Origin: an uncultured Christensenella sp.
GTDB lineage: Bacteria; Bacillota; Clostridia; Christensenellales; UBA3700
Reading direction: 5' to 3'
DNA: 50,504 nt
Assembly (NCBI GenBank): GCA_910583995.1
Contig: CAJTYW010000012.1
Coordinates: forward strand, 1 to 50,504
The position numbers were made by a program, and so were the translations under genes. This document shows positions 7,856 through 16,613 of this stretch, piece after piece (the first letter of the stretch is position 1; every line of letters starts with the position of its first letter). A model generated the notes under the pieces. The model searched no databases, had not been told where the DNA came from, and was given only the letters and a program-made list of their open reading frames with translations.

Positions 7856-9322
7856 ATGTCGATTATAAAAATACAAAACTTAACTTTTTCATACGAAGGA
7901 AAGGATAAAGCGATTTTTAAAAATGTAAACTTGCAATTAGACACTGACTGGAAATTAGGGTTAGTTGGAAGAAACGGCAGAGGCAAAACAACATTGCTTA
8001 ATTTACTTTTGAATAAATACGAATACGAAGGAAATATTAGCTCAAATGTTAAGTTCACATACTTCCCTTTTGAAATTGAAAACGAAGACCAAAAAGTAAG
8101 TGAACTACTAAAAACTATATGCCCTGAAAACGAAGAATGGGAAATATTGCGTGAATTTTCATACCTTAATTTGGATAGTAACATTTTAGATTGCAATTAC
8201 AAAATTTTATCCAATGGTGAAAAAACAAAAATTTTACTTGCTGCCCTATTTGTTAATGACAACAACTATTTGCTTATTGACGAACCAACAAACCACTTAG
8301 ATACCGAAGGCAGAAAAATTGTAGCAAAATATCTTAAGAAAAAGAAAAACTTTATACTTGTATCACACGATAGAATGTTTTTGGATAAATGCGTAGACCA
8401 TATACTATCCATAAACAAAAGTAACATAGAATTGCAACAAGGTAATTTTTCGTCTTGGTTTGAAAACTATACTAGACAGCAAAACTTTGAAGAAAACCAA
8501 AATGAACAACTAAAAAAAGAAATCACTCGCCTTACAAAAGCAACAAAACGAACTAGCGAATGGACAGATAAAGTTGAAGCGTCAAAATACGGAAATGGAC
8601 CTGTTGATCGTGGATATATTGGTCATAAATCCACTAAAATGGCTAAGAGAGCTAAAGCTACAGAAAATAGGCAAAACAAAGCAATTGAACAAAAATCTAA
8701 CTTGCTACAGAACACAGAAAAAACCACAGATTTAAAACTTGAAAGCTTAAGTTACCGATTAGAAACACTTATGCGAATTAACAATGCTGCAATCAAATAC
8801 GATAACACACCTATTTGCAAGCCGATAAGCTTTGAGATAAATCGTGGCGATGCAATATTGCTAAATGGTAAAAACGGGTCAGGCAAAAGCAGTTTACTAA
8901 AACTATTATTAGGTGAAAATATTGAATATGAAGGGGAAATAACCATTCCAAAAGATTTAACCATTTCATATATCCCACAAACATTCAATCACTTAAAAGG
9001 GTTGCTATCCGATTTTGCAAAAGACAATAAATTAAATGAGCCATTGTTTAGAGCTATTTTAAACAAAATGGGATTTAATAAGGATGAATTTATACACGAT
9101 ATAAGCAAACTTTCTGCAGGTCAAAAAAAGAAAATTCTAATTGCTAAAAGTCTATCTGAAAAAGCACATTTATATATCTGGGACGAACCATTGAATTATC
9201 TTGATATATTTTCAAGAATACAATTGGAAAACTTACTACAAGAGTATAAACCTACTATGATTTTTGTTGAACACGATATAGCTTTTCAAAATCAAATTGC
9301 CACAAAAATTGTTAACATTTAA
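7856..9322 (+). CDS. ABC-F ribosome-protection ATPase, Lsa-like
   Basis: 488 residues, two ABC domains, no membrane segment. Walker A GRNGRGKTT is at about residue 38, signature LSNGEK at 118, Walker B LLIDEPTNHLD at about 138; the second set is GKNGSGKSS at about 337, LSAGQKKK at about 418 and YIWDEPLNYLD. The acidic-basic interdomain linker (about 190-300) carries WSxK-like EWTDKVEASKYG and GYIGHKSTKMAKRAK, which closely match the Lsa family of Enterococcus and relatives. Lsa proteins displace lincosamides, streptogramin A and pleuromutilins from the ribosome. SD AAAGGA precedes the ATG. Expression is likely drug-induced through the attenuator. The exact drug spectrum cannot be read from the sequence. 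Confidence 0.88.
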   Translation: MSIIKIQNLTFSYEGKDKAIFKNVNLQLDTDWKLGLVGRNGRGKTTLLNLLLNKYEYEGNISSNVKFTYFPFEIENEDQKVSELLKTICPENEEWEILREFSYLNLDSNILDCNYKILSNGEKTKILLAALFVNDNNYLLIDEPTNHLDTEGRKIVAKYLKKKKNFILVSHDRMFLDKCVDHILSINKSNIELQQGNFSSWFENYTRQQNFEENQNEQLKKEITRLTKATKRTSEWTDKVEASKYGNGPVDRGYIGHKSTKMAKRAKATENRQNKAIEQKSNLLQNTEKTTDLKLESLSYRLETLMRINNAAIKYDNTPICKPISFEINRGDAILLNGKNGSGKSSLLKLLLGENIEYEGEITIPKDLTISYIPQTFNHLKGLLSDFAKDNKLNEPLFRAILNKMGFNKDEFIHDISKLSAGQKKKILIAKSLSEKAHLYIWDEPLNYLDIFSRIQLENLLQEYKPTMIFVEHDIAFQNQIATKIVNI

Positions 9323-9426
9323 TGCTATGTAGTCTATTAAAACATTTGCAAATTTAAATTTAATAGCGATTTTTGATAGTTTTTTTTGCAAAATTAGCTA
9401 AAAAATTAATATGAAACAACAAAAAA

Positions 9427-9457
9427 ATACGCATCTAAAAATAGATGCGTATTTGAT
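9427..9457. terminator. Bidirectional terminator between the ABC-F gene and the DUF4870-like gene
   Basis: Perfect 11-bp stem ATACGCATCTA / TAGATGCGTAT with an AAAA loop. T-rich DNA follows on the plus strand (TTGATTTT) and a run of seven A precedes it, so it works in both directions for two convergent genes. Confidence 0.85.
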
Positions 9458-9463
9458 TTTAAA

Positions 9464-9907
9464 TTATTTTAAGATTTTAATTTTTCCGATTATGGGTAAT
9501 GGTTTATCTTTATCTGTTAGCAAATTAATAATAGCTATAATACGAAATGCGAACAAAAGTATTTCAACTACAAGTGCTAAAAACAAAATTATAGCTCCAA
9601 TAATTGTAAAGATTACGGACAGATAACCAAGCAACATAAATATTCCAGAAATTATACCAAAGAGAATACCGCTTGCAGCAGAAAACAATAACAAAACTAA
9701 ACTATCATTTGCAGAACGCATTGCTATTGGGTCATCTTTGTACATAAGTAATGGAACAAAAAACAAAATATTACAAAAATATGCTAAGGAACAAATAACT
9801 CTTTTTGTCATTTCACTATCCATATCTGTTTTATGACTCTCTGCACTTTCAACTTTTTCAGCATCAACTTCAGGAGCTGTTCGCTCTGATTTCTCTCTTT
9901 CTTCCAT
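9464..9907 (-). CDS. DUF4870-like membrane protein
   Basis: 147 residues. The N-terminal 30 residues are hydrophilic and Glu/Lys-rich. Three or four membrane segments follow, beginning with ICSLAYFCNILFFVPLL. The pattern S-L-A-Y-F then K-D-D-P-x-A-x-x-x-A-N/H resembles the DUF4870 / Tic20-like family. The function of that family is unclear. The start at 9907 is preceded by seven G then ATA, so the SD is a G7 homopolymer (9911-9917), which is unusual in such AT-rich DNA. It is convergent with the ABC-F gene. Confidence 0.65.
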   Translation of the reverse strand: MEEREKSERTAPEVDAEKVESAESHKTDMDSEMTKRVICSLAYFCNILFFVPLLMYKDDPIAMRSANDSLVLLLFSAASGILFGIISGIFMLLGYLSVIFTIIGAIILFLALVVEILLFAFRIIAIINLLTDKDKPLPIIGKIKILK

Positions 9908-9910
9908 TAT

Positions 9911-9917
9911 CCCCCCC
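9911..9917 (-). repeat. G7 tract as Shine-Dalgarno sequence
   Basis: Seven consecutive C on the plus strand, read as G7 three nt before the ATG of the DUF4870-like gene. Length changes by slippage would change SD strength and spacing. Confidence 0.75.
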
Positions 9918-10114
9918 TAAACAAATATAATTAAACTTGAAACTTGAATATACATTTATATTATACACATCAAAAATGCGTTTTGTCAATATTGATTGCC
10001 ATTTTTGCAATTAAAAATTAGTATAAACAAATCTAAATGAATCATAGATACTATTAAAGTAGAAATATTTACCTAAATTATTTTCTGAAAAATTTAAAAA
10101 GTTTATTTGCAAAC

Positions 10115-10143
10115 TTGCCTTTTCACAACATTTATGTTATATT
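10115..10143 (+). promoter_or_regulatory. Probable promoter of the M60 protease gene
   Basis: -35 TTGCCT, 17-nt spacer, -10 TATATT, about 60 nt before the ATG at 10203. The gap 9918-10114 otherwise shows nothing. Confidence 0.55.
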
Positions 10144-10202
10144 ATAATATATTATTATAAATAATAAATTGTCTAGTAAAAAAATTAAACGGAGAATTAA
10201 CT

Positions 10203-13200
10203 ATGGCAGAAAAAAATTCTAAATCAAAAAGTGCAGAAAGTAAACCATCTACCACAGCCACACCTTCAGAAAAAACAACTAAAACTACGGCAAAAAAGGT
10301 AGAGACTAAAACTGCAAAAGCAGAACCAGCAACTAAAGCTAGTCCTGCTAAACCTGCTGCAGCTAAAAAATCGACAGCTGCTGAAGCTACTACAAGCAAA
10401 ACTACTAGTGAAAAATCTACTACTACAAAAGCAAGTAGCACAAAAATTACTACGCCAAAAGCCACTACCGGCACAAAATCTACTAATACAGAAACTAAAG
10501 CTGAAAGCAAAAAAGCACCAGCTAAAGCAGAGCCTGCTAAAAGCACAGCAAAAGAAAGTACAAAAGCGACAAAAGCAGAAAAGACTACAGAGACAGCTAA
10601 GCCTAAAACTACTGAAAAGTCGGCGGCTACTACAAAAACTACTGCTAAACCTGCTGAAAAGCCTGCTACTAAAGCTAAATCTTTAGCTAAAGAACCTGTA
10701 AAAGATACTAAAACTACCGAAAGCAAAAAAGCAAATAGTAGTGAAAGTATACCAAGTGCAGTTAATGCTTATACAAAAACTGAAAACGCTGCTAAGCCAA
10801 AGACTGTTAAATCTGACAGCAACAAAAATGCTGTAAAAGAAACTGCTCAAAGTCAAACTGCTAAAGCAAAATCACAAAAACAAACTGAAAATAAAGTGAC
10901 AAAGAAAACAGCTGATGCAAAAGACGCAAAAGCTGAAATATTGGCAACTGAAAAACCTGCAAATAAAGAGTCAAATGGCAAAGCCGCCAACAAAAATACT
11001 ACTGCAAATGTTTTTGCAAGTAAAAAAGCTAAAAAGGCTAATTCTCAAGACAATCAAGGCAATCAAACTGCAAAATCTGACAAAAGCAATAAGCAACAAA
11101 ATAATAACAAAAAGTTATCCTTGAAAGAAAAACTTATTGCAATAGTTGCAAACGATAATCAAAATAATAGTTCACAAATGGGGGGGGGTAACTCTACAAA
11201 TACAAAGACTTCCCTTACCGTTAAAGACTTTGTTACTAACAAAAGATTACGTCTTTTTGCAATTACCGCAATAGCATTATTGTTATTATTTATTATGATT
11301 TTAACTATTTCTTTAAGCGTTGTTGCTGCAAATAAAGATAAACTACCAGGTGGTTCTGCATATACAGTTAAAGATAACTCATTGATAAAAGGTGCGTCTT
11401 ATGACTATGAATATAGAACAACTGCAGTTGCAGGATATAGTGAAGAAGTTTTAGGATATGTTGATAGAAATATTCCTAAAGATAGCGAAATTACCAACGA
11501 AGGTATGGTTACAAGACCTGAAATGTATCCGACTTATGGATATACGCCAAGGGGCATAACTGAAGACGACAGAAGGGAATTAATATCAGAAGCTTGGCAA
11601 TTATGCTCTATCAATACAAGAATTGGTAGCGATGGTTATCCTACTAATACTTATAATAAAATGGATAAAGATGGCAATTTATACTTAAATGGCAATCCTG
11701 CATTAAATGCGGCTGGAGAACAAAGAAAATTATATAAACATACTTCTGCAGTAAAAATGTATTATGGTGATGTTTCAAATGATGAAAAAGCAATCATCAA
11801 AAAAATGACTTTTAATCCACGTTCTTACCATAATCACGAAATGTATAATGTTACAGGTATTTATGCACCTGCTGGCGAAGTTATTAAAATTGAAATAAGT
11901 GAAGAAGATATGAATAAAACAAATGGAATAATGATTCATATCGGTCAAGCACTTTATAATAGAAAGGCAAACAATATTTGGTTAAAAAAAGGTCAAATGC
12001 AACGTTTCCCAGTTATCCTTAATACAATGGTAATTGATAAGACAACTGCAACATTTGACGAAAGTACAAAAACTTGGACTGGCTATGTAGGTTCTTACTT
12101 AGGTGGGCCACTTTACATTTGTACTGAAGCAAAAACATTTACTGTTACAGTTTCAGGTGGTGTTCGTTATTCTCATTTCATTTTAGGACATACAACTCCT
12201 GAAGAGTTTGAAATAAACAAAGATTCATCTGCGCCTTATTTTGACTTGGAAGTATGGGATAATGGTGTACTACACTCAGGACCAAAACTTCGTGCTCAAA
12301 ATTTCTCTTACGATGACTTATTTAAAGTTGCTGAGCTTTGGGATAAAGTTACTGCCGTTACAACAACAGGCAATAATCAAAACATTGTTTTCTTATATGA
12401 CCCATTTGTTGCAGCAGGTGCTGCGGTTGCATTCCCTGGACAACACGCAGTTAACTGCCCTGATAGTTGGATGGCAAACTCTTTAAATTATGAAATGATA
12501 ATAAAAAGCGGTGGTTGGGGTAATTTCCACGAATATCATCATAATTTCCAAGGTTACGGCGTTGGTAATGGTGGTGAGGTTACAAACAATGGTTTGACAC
12601 TTGTGTCTTATGCACTATTTACAAAAATATCTGCAAACCGAGGAATAAATAGCTTTGGCTCTGCTGGACTAGGTGGTTGGAACAGTTACACTAGTGCAAC
12701 TTGGGCATTAAACGATATATTAAAACTTTCTGACGATAATTCTAGTACTTCTCCTTCAAATGGAGCACAAGGTTTAGCATTATACGCTACATTGCTTCAT
12801 AATTTCGGAGCTGATGCTTTTATCCAAGTTCGTAGACTTGGTGGCGGTCAAAGTTATTTGAATTACTTTAATAAATGGGAACAAGTAACTCATAACAATA
12901 TGACATATTATTTTAAAGAAATATTAAAAGCTAATAATTACAATGGAAATATAGGTGAAACTTCAAATGCTGACTACCCTATGTTTGTACCAGTATCTAG
13001 TGTATACCAAACAGGTAGAAGTTACATTTACGATGACGAATATAAATATTTCCAAACTATGCAGCCTTATGTTATTCCTTATGGACAAAAATTTGTGATT
13101 GACCTTAGCAAATATGTTATGGAAGCTGATGGAACTCATAAATCAGGCAGTATTGTAATACCAGATGGCTTTGATTATGAAATTAAAAGCATAAGTCAAC

Positions 13201-14870
13201 CTGAAAATGGTACTATAACAAAAGAAGGCGATTATTTATATACATTTAATCCAAATAGTTCTTTAAATTCAGGTGACATTATAGTAACTCTACAAATCAC
13301 AAAAGACGATAATGCTTTTAAAGTAGAAGATATCGACTTAGTTTTAGGCTTTGAGCAATCACACGAATTGACCGGTAGAATGCTTGAGAGAACAACTTAC
13401 GAGTTCGAAGGAGATAAAACTTACTTAGACGCTGAAGAAGCTTATAAGGCTAATTATCAAGGCAATACAAAAGCAACTTTAGGCGACAACAAAAACACAG
13501 TTCAAAACTCTAATACTGATATTTGGTTAACAGCAGACGAAAGAGCGGAATTGTCAGGTAAAAATGCAATACTTGAAATTAAAGGTAAATTCTTTGTAGA
13601 CGAAACAACCAAATATAGATTTATGCTCCGTGGTAGAGGCGATATAGCATTATTTATTTCTTTAGACAATGGCAATAGCTACGAAAAAGCTATACATTAT
13701 AAGAATACAGGTAATGGTGCAGGTTTCCCTATATCAAACAGAGAACCATCACGAAGTGACTGCTATAATGACTATGATTTAACGTTAAATACTTGGGTAT
13801 ACTTTAAAATGGTATTGGTTGTAAATTCGCACAATAATAGCTTTATTGGTTTAGGAACAGGAAAAGTACCAATTAGAATGCCACTGGTTGATGAATATGG
13901 TGACCCAATAACAGATAAAGATGGTAACTACTTACTTGCAGACCAAGAACCAACACCTATTAGTTACACAAATGCTTATAGAGAAAGCTATCAATTCCCT
14001 GAAAACAAATTCAATCCATCATATTTTTACACTAAAAATTATAGTTGGTCATACAAAAGTGCAGAGAATTTTATGGACGCAAATCAAACTGTAGTTTCAT
14101 ACAAATATAACCCTTGGGATAGTACAGATAAGTATAATATCCAAAACTTATTTGACAAGGATATTGAAACATATATTCATACACGCAAAGAAAATGTTAG
14201 TGAATCAAATCCATTTGAAGTTGTGGTTCAACTAGACAAAGAAGTTACAGCTAATAGATTAGTCTTTTATGGTGCAAATGAAAGTAAATATTCAAGATAT
14301 TTACCTAGAAATCTTAAGGTTTGGGTAAGCCAAGATGGTGAAAACTGGACGCTTGTAGCTGATGTAGTAAATGCAAGTATTTCAGGCACAACCGTTCCTG
14401 TACAATTTAATGAAACAATGACATTTAGCTATTACAAAGCAGAAGTTACCGATACCCACGCACCTACTATTAAATATTTAGCTTTGAGCAAAATAGAAAT
14501 ATCAAATATCCTACAAATTAGTGGCGGTACAAGAACAGCTATAGGTGATAAAAAAGTTAAATTATTCGGTACTTGGAATATTGAAAATACAATTTCTAAA
14601 TTTGGCCGTGTGTATATTGGAAAACAAAACTCTTCAATGGAATTTGAGTTTACTGGCATTAGATTGATACTATTCTCTTCTGTAAATTTTGGAACTAATT
14701 ATGAAGTTTATATTGATGGTAAAAAAGTAAATTCAATTGATATTTCTGAAACAACCGAAGTTTGCAAGGAAAGTTTCATATCCGATGTACTAAAAAACAA
14801 AAAACATACAGTTACAATTAAATGTTTGGGAGAAGCAAATCTTGAATCTATAGTAGTTGTAAAACCTTAA
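10203..14870 (+). CDS. Membrane-anchored M60 (enhancin-like) metalloprotease with a Lys/Thr/Ala-rich cytoplasmic tail
   Basis: 1555 residues. M60 enzymes cleave mucins and other O-glycosylated proteins. Residues 1-340 are a low-complexity K/T/A/S/E/P region like histone H1 tails, with no signal peptide. Residues 351-374 form one membrane helix, so the tail should be cytoplasmic and the rest outside. The zinc site HEYHH is at 776-780, with a third ligand E793. Later modules: a cadherin/Ig-like stretch (about 955-1060), a PA14-like stretch (about 1115-1235), an F5/8 type C (CBM32-like) stretch (about 1290-1437) and a final jelly-roll-like part with YEVYIDGKKV. SD GGAG precedes the ATG. A G9 tract at 11180-11188 lies in the tail, just before the helix; slippage there would remove the whole enzyme. 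Function is well supported, substrate inferred. Confidence 0.88.
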   Translation: MAEKNSKSKSAESKPSTTATPSEKTTKTTAKKVETKTAKAEPATKASPAKPAAAKKSTAAEATTSKTTSEKSTTTKASSTKITTPKATTGTKSTNTETKAESKKAPAKAEPAKSTAKESTKATKAEKTTETAKPKTTEKSAATTKTTAKPAEKPATKAKSLAKEPVKDTKTTESKKANSSESIPSAVNAYTKTENAAKPKTVKSDSNKNAVKETAQSQTAKAKSQKQTENKVTKKTADAKDAKAEILATEKPANKESNGKAANKNTTANVFASKKAKKANSQDNQGNQTAKSDKSNKQQNNNKKLSLKEKLIAIVANDNQNNSSQMGGGNSTNTKTSLTVKDFVTNKRLRLFAITAIALLLLFIMILTISLSVVAANKDKLPGGSAYTVKDNSLIKGASYDYEYRTTAVAGYSEEVLGYVDRNIPKDSEITNEGMVTRPEMYPTYGYTPRGITEDDRRELISEAWQLCSINTRIGSDGYPTNTYNKMDKDGNLYLNGNPALNAAGEQRKLYKHTSAVKMYYGDVSNDEKAIIKKMTFNPRSYHNHEMYNVTGIYAPAGEVIKIEISEEDMNKTNGIMIHIGQALYNRKANNIWLKKGQMQRFPVILNTMVIDKTTATFDESTKTWTGYVGSYLGGPLYICTEAKTFTVTVSGGVRYSHFILGHTTPEEFEINKDSSAPYFDLEVWDNGVLHSGPKLRAQNFSYDDLFKVAELWDKVTAVTTTGNNQNIVFLYDPFVAAGAAVAFPGQHAVNCPDSWMANSLNYEMIIKSGGWGNFHEYHHNFQGYGVGNGGEVTNNGLTLVSYALFTKISANRGINSFGSAGLGGWNSYTSATWALNDILKLSDDNSSTSPSNGAQGLALYATLLHNFGADAFIQVRRLGGGQSYLNYFNKWEQVTHNNMTYYFKEILKANNYNGNIGETSNADYPMFVPVSSVYQTGRSYIYDDEYKYFQTMQPYVIPYGQKFVIDLSKYVMEADGTHKSGSIVIPDGFDYEIKSISQPENGTITKEGDYLYTFNPNSSLNSGDIIVTLQITKDDNAFKVEDIDLVLGFEQSHELTGRMLERTTYEFEGDKTYLDAEEAYKANYQGNTKATLGDNKNTVQNSNTDIWLTADERAELSGKNAILEIKGKFFVDETTKYRFMLRGRGDIALFISLDNGNSYEKAIHYKNTGNGAGFPISNREPSRSDCYNDYDLTLNTWVYFKMVLVVNSHNNSFIGLGTGKVPIRMPLVDEYGDPITDKDGNYLLADQEPTPISYTNAYRESYQFPENKFNPSYFYTKNYSWSYKSAENFMDANQTVVSYKYNPWDSTDKYNIQNLFDKDIETYIHTRKENVSESNPFEVVVQLDKEVTANRLVFYGANESKYSRYLPRNLKVWVSQDGENWTLVADVVNASISGTTVPVQFNETMTFSYYKAEVTDTHAPTIKYLALSKIEISNILQISGGTRTAIGDKKVKLFGTWNIENTISKFGRVYIGKQNSSMEFEFTGIRLILFSSVNFGTNYEVYIDGKKVNSIDISETTEVCKESFISDVLKNKKHTVTIKCLGEANLESIVVVKP
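11180..11188 (+). repeat. G9 homopolymer inside the M60 coding sequence
   Basis: Nine consecutive G encode Met326(last base)-Gly-Gly-Gly, 22 codons before the membrane helix. A change of one base would shift the frame and end the protein before its anchor and catalytic domain. This has the form of a phase-variation contingency tract. Confidence 0.85.
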
Positions 14871-14881
14871 TCAAATACAAA

Positions 14882-14920
14882 AATACTCTTACAAAAGCTG
14901 TAAGAGTATTTTTATGTTTA
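14882..14920 (+). terminator. Terminator of the M60 gene
   Basis: 12-bp perfect stem AATACTCTTACA / TGTAAGAGTATT with a 5-nt loop, followed by TTTATG and more T-rich DNA, 11 nt after the stop codon. The DNA from 14921 to 15090 is AT-rich, with nothing else seen. Confidence 0.9.
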
Positions 14921-15094
14921 TTTTTTATAATATCTCTGCTTATTTATAATTGTGTAATAATCAAGTTCATTAAAATTTGCTTTATAACATTTATTATATC
15001 TTTATCAATTTAGCTATATCATAATATCTGTTTAATGCTCAAAAGCTTAAATTAAATTTATATTTTATATAATATTATATTTCCTTATATAACA

Positions 15095-15127
15095 AAATAG
15101 CGGATAGAATTACTCTACCCGCTATTT
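15095..15127 (-). terminator. Terminator of the lipoprotein-GPH operon
   Basis: 9-bp outer stem AAATAGCGG / CCGCTATTT with inner pairing, followed on the minus strand by TTGTTAT. It lies 31 nt past the stop codon at 15159. Confidence 0.75.
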
Positions 15128-15158
15128 AAATTTTAATTTAACAAACTAAATTATATTA

Positions 15159-16613
15159 TTAATCTTCAGCTTTTTCTGTCTCTTCGTTTGTCTCAGTAGT
15201 TTCAATAGTTGTATCTACTTCTTCTTTGATTTCAACAGTTTCTTCTTGATTTTCAGTTGTTTCAGTTTGCTCGACTTCTGCATCGATTATAATTTCTTCT
15301 TCGTCAGTCTCGCCTGAAATTGCTTTAATTTGTTTTGTAAGTTCTTTATTTTGCTTTTTAGCTTTGAACAATGCCATTAAAGCTAATAACAAAGCGATTA
15401 CCGCAACAGCAGCTGCTGCCAAAGGAATCATACTTGTAAAGTCTTTTTGTGTTTTTACAATGTTCTTAGTTTGTACAAAATAGTGTCCTAACTTATAAGG
15501 TAAAATACTTTCATCGCCTGTATATTCGATTTCCTTACCATCATTATCATAACGCACTAGTTTAACAATGATTTCAGTGTACTCATAGCCCCAGTTTACA
15601 GCAGATTCAACAGTTGTAACTTTGTAAGTATAAATAACTTTATTTTCGCCTTCACCTTCAGTAAGTTCATATTCTGCAAGTTCAATTGGATTGATAGCAG
15701 AATCAAAAGCAATATTATTATCTGCTTCTTTCTTGTACAATGCAACCAAACCATCACTTCTATCACTTGTCAAAGTAATTTGGTTATCACTCTCACTAAA
15801 GTTATCATAATTTGGAATATCAATCTTTGGACCTTGATACATAACATCTAAAGTATACATTTCATTTACAGAAGTAACTGACATAACTCTTGTTACTTTT
15901 TTATCTGTATAAAGCATAACTTTAAGTTCGCCCCATTTGCTGTATTCGTGGTCTTTATTTGTAACTTCAAAAACATAAGTAGTAACTTTACCTTGTTTTG
16001 CATTACCTTTTTCAGAAACTTTGATATCGTCTTTAGTAAGTGATTTCAATTTAGATAGAGCGTTTATCATTGTATAATCGCTCATATTTACATTCTTTTT
16101 GCCACCATTCTCATTGTATGATGTTTTAAAATTAAATGTATCGTCAAATTTGATTTCTGTACTATTCTTTGTAAAAACTGGTGCATTTTTTGAAACCTTG
16201 TAGTTTTCAAATACATACCATTTATAATCATTTGGTGTAGCTGATTTTGCCTTTACATTCTTTGATAAAGAACTACCAAAGATAAATGTATCTGTGCTTT
16301 CTGTAATACCTTGAGTATATTTAATACTAAAGTTAATTTTAGTGTTGTTTACACCTTCAATACTCTCATCATCAGCTTGAACATTTAGCATATACTCTGT
16401 TCTTTCATTTGTTGTTATATTTTTAGGATCAGTATTGAATTTTTCTCTTATATAATAAGTTGAGTAACCTGTTTCGGAATTTTTGATTGCATCTTGTATT
16501 ACACCGATAACATCTGTATCAACATTTTCGATTTTAATATTAGAGCAACCTGCCAAAACCATAGATAACAAACAAACCACAGCAATTACTGCTAATAAAA
16601 TTTTCTTTTTCAT
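15159..16613 (-). CDS. Lipoprotein with a C-terminal membrane helix and acidic tail
   Basis: 484 residues. A Lys-rich start, a hydrophobic stretch and the lipobox LAGC (Cys23) mark a lipoprotein. Residues about 30-395 form an extracellular beta-rich domain that I do not recognise. Near residues 398-418 there is a second membrane helix (IPLAAAAVAVIALLLALMAL) followed by KAKKQNK and a very acidic Glu/Thr tail. The protein is therefore likely held at both ends, with the tail in the cytoplasm. Its ATG overlaps the stop codon of the upstream GPH transporter gene by 4 nt, so translation is coupled. That suggests it is a partner or accessory subunit of the transporter, which is inference. Confidence 0.75.
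   Translation of the reverse strand: MKKKILLAVIAVVCLLSMVLAGCSNIKIENVDTDVIGVIQDAIKNSETGYSTYYIREKFNTDPKNITTNERTEYMLNVQADDESIEGVNNTKINFSIKYTQGITESTDTFIFGSSLSKNVKAKSATPNDYKWYVFENYKVSKNAPVFTKNSTEIKFDDTFNFKTSYNENGGKKNVNMSDYTMINALSKLKSLTKDDIKVSEKGNAKQGKVTTYVFEVTNKDHEYSKWGELKVMLYTDKKVTRVMSVTSVNEMYTLDVMYQGPKIDIPNYDNFSESDNQITLTSDRSDGLVALYKKEADNNIAFDSAINPIELAEYELTEGEGENKVIYTYKVTTVESAVNWGYEYTEIIVKLVRYDNDGKEIEYTGDESILPYKLGHYFVQTKNIVKTQKDFTSMIPLAAAAVAVIALLLALMALFKAKKQNKELTKQIKAISGETDEEEIIIDAEVEQTETTENQEETVEIKEEVDTTIETTETNEETEKAED

Noticed and set aside
10142..10726. A 194-residue minus-strand frame rich in Ala/Val opposite the M60 tail
   Set aside because: It is the antisense shadow of the Lys/Thr/Ala codons; it has no SD and its composition is explained by the plus-strand repeats.
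10203..11150. Repetitive DNA that could suggest a CRISPR array or tandem repeat
   Set aside because: The repetition is only codon-level low complexity; there is no fixed unit or spacer. No CRISPR array was found in the window.
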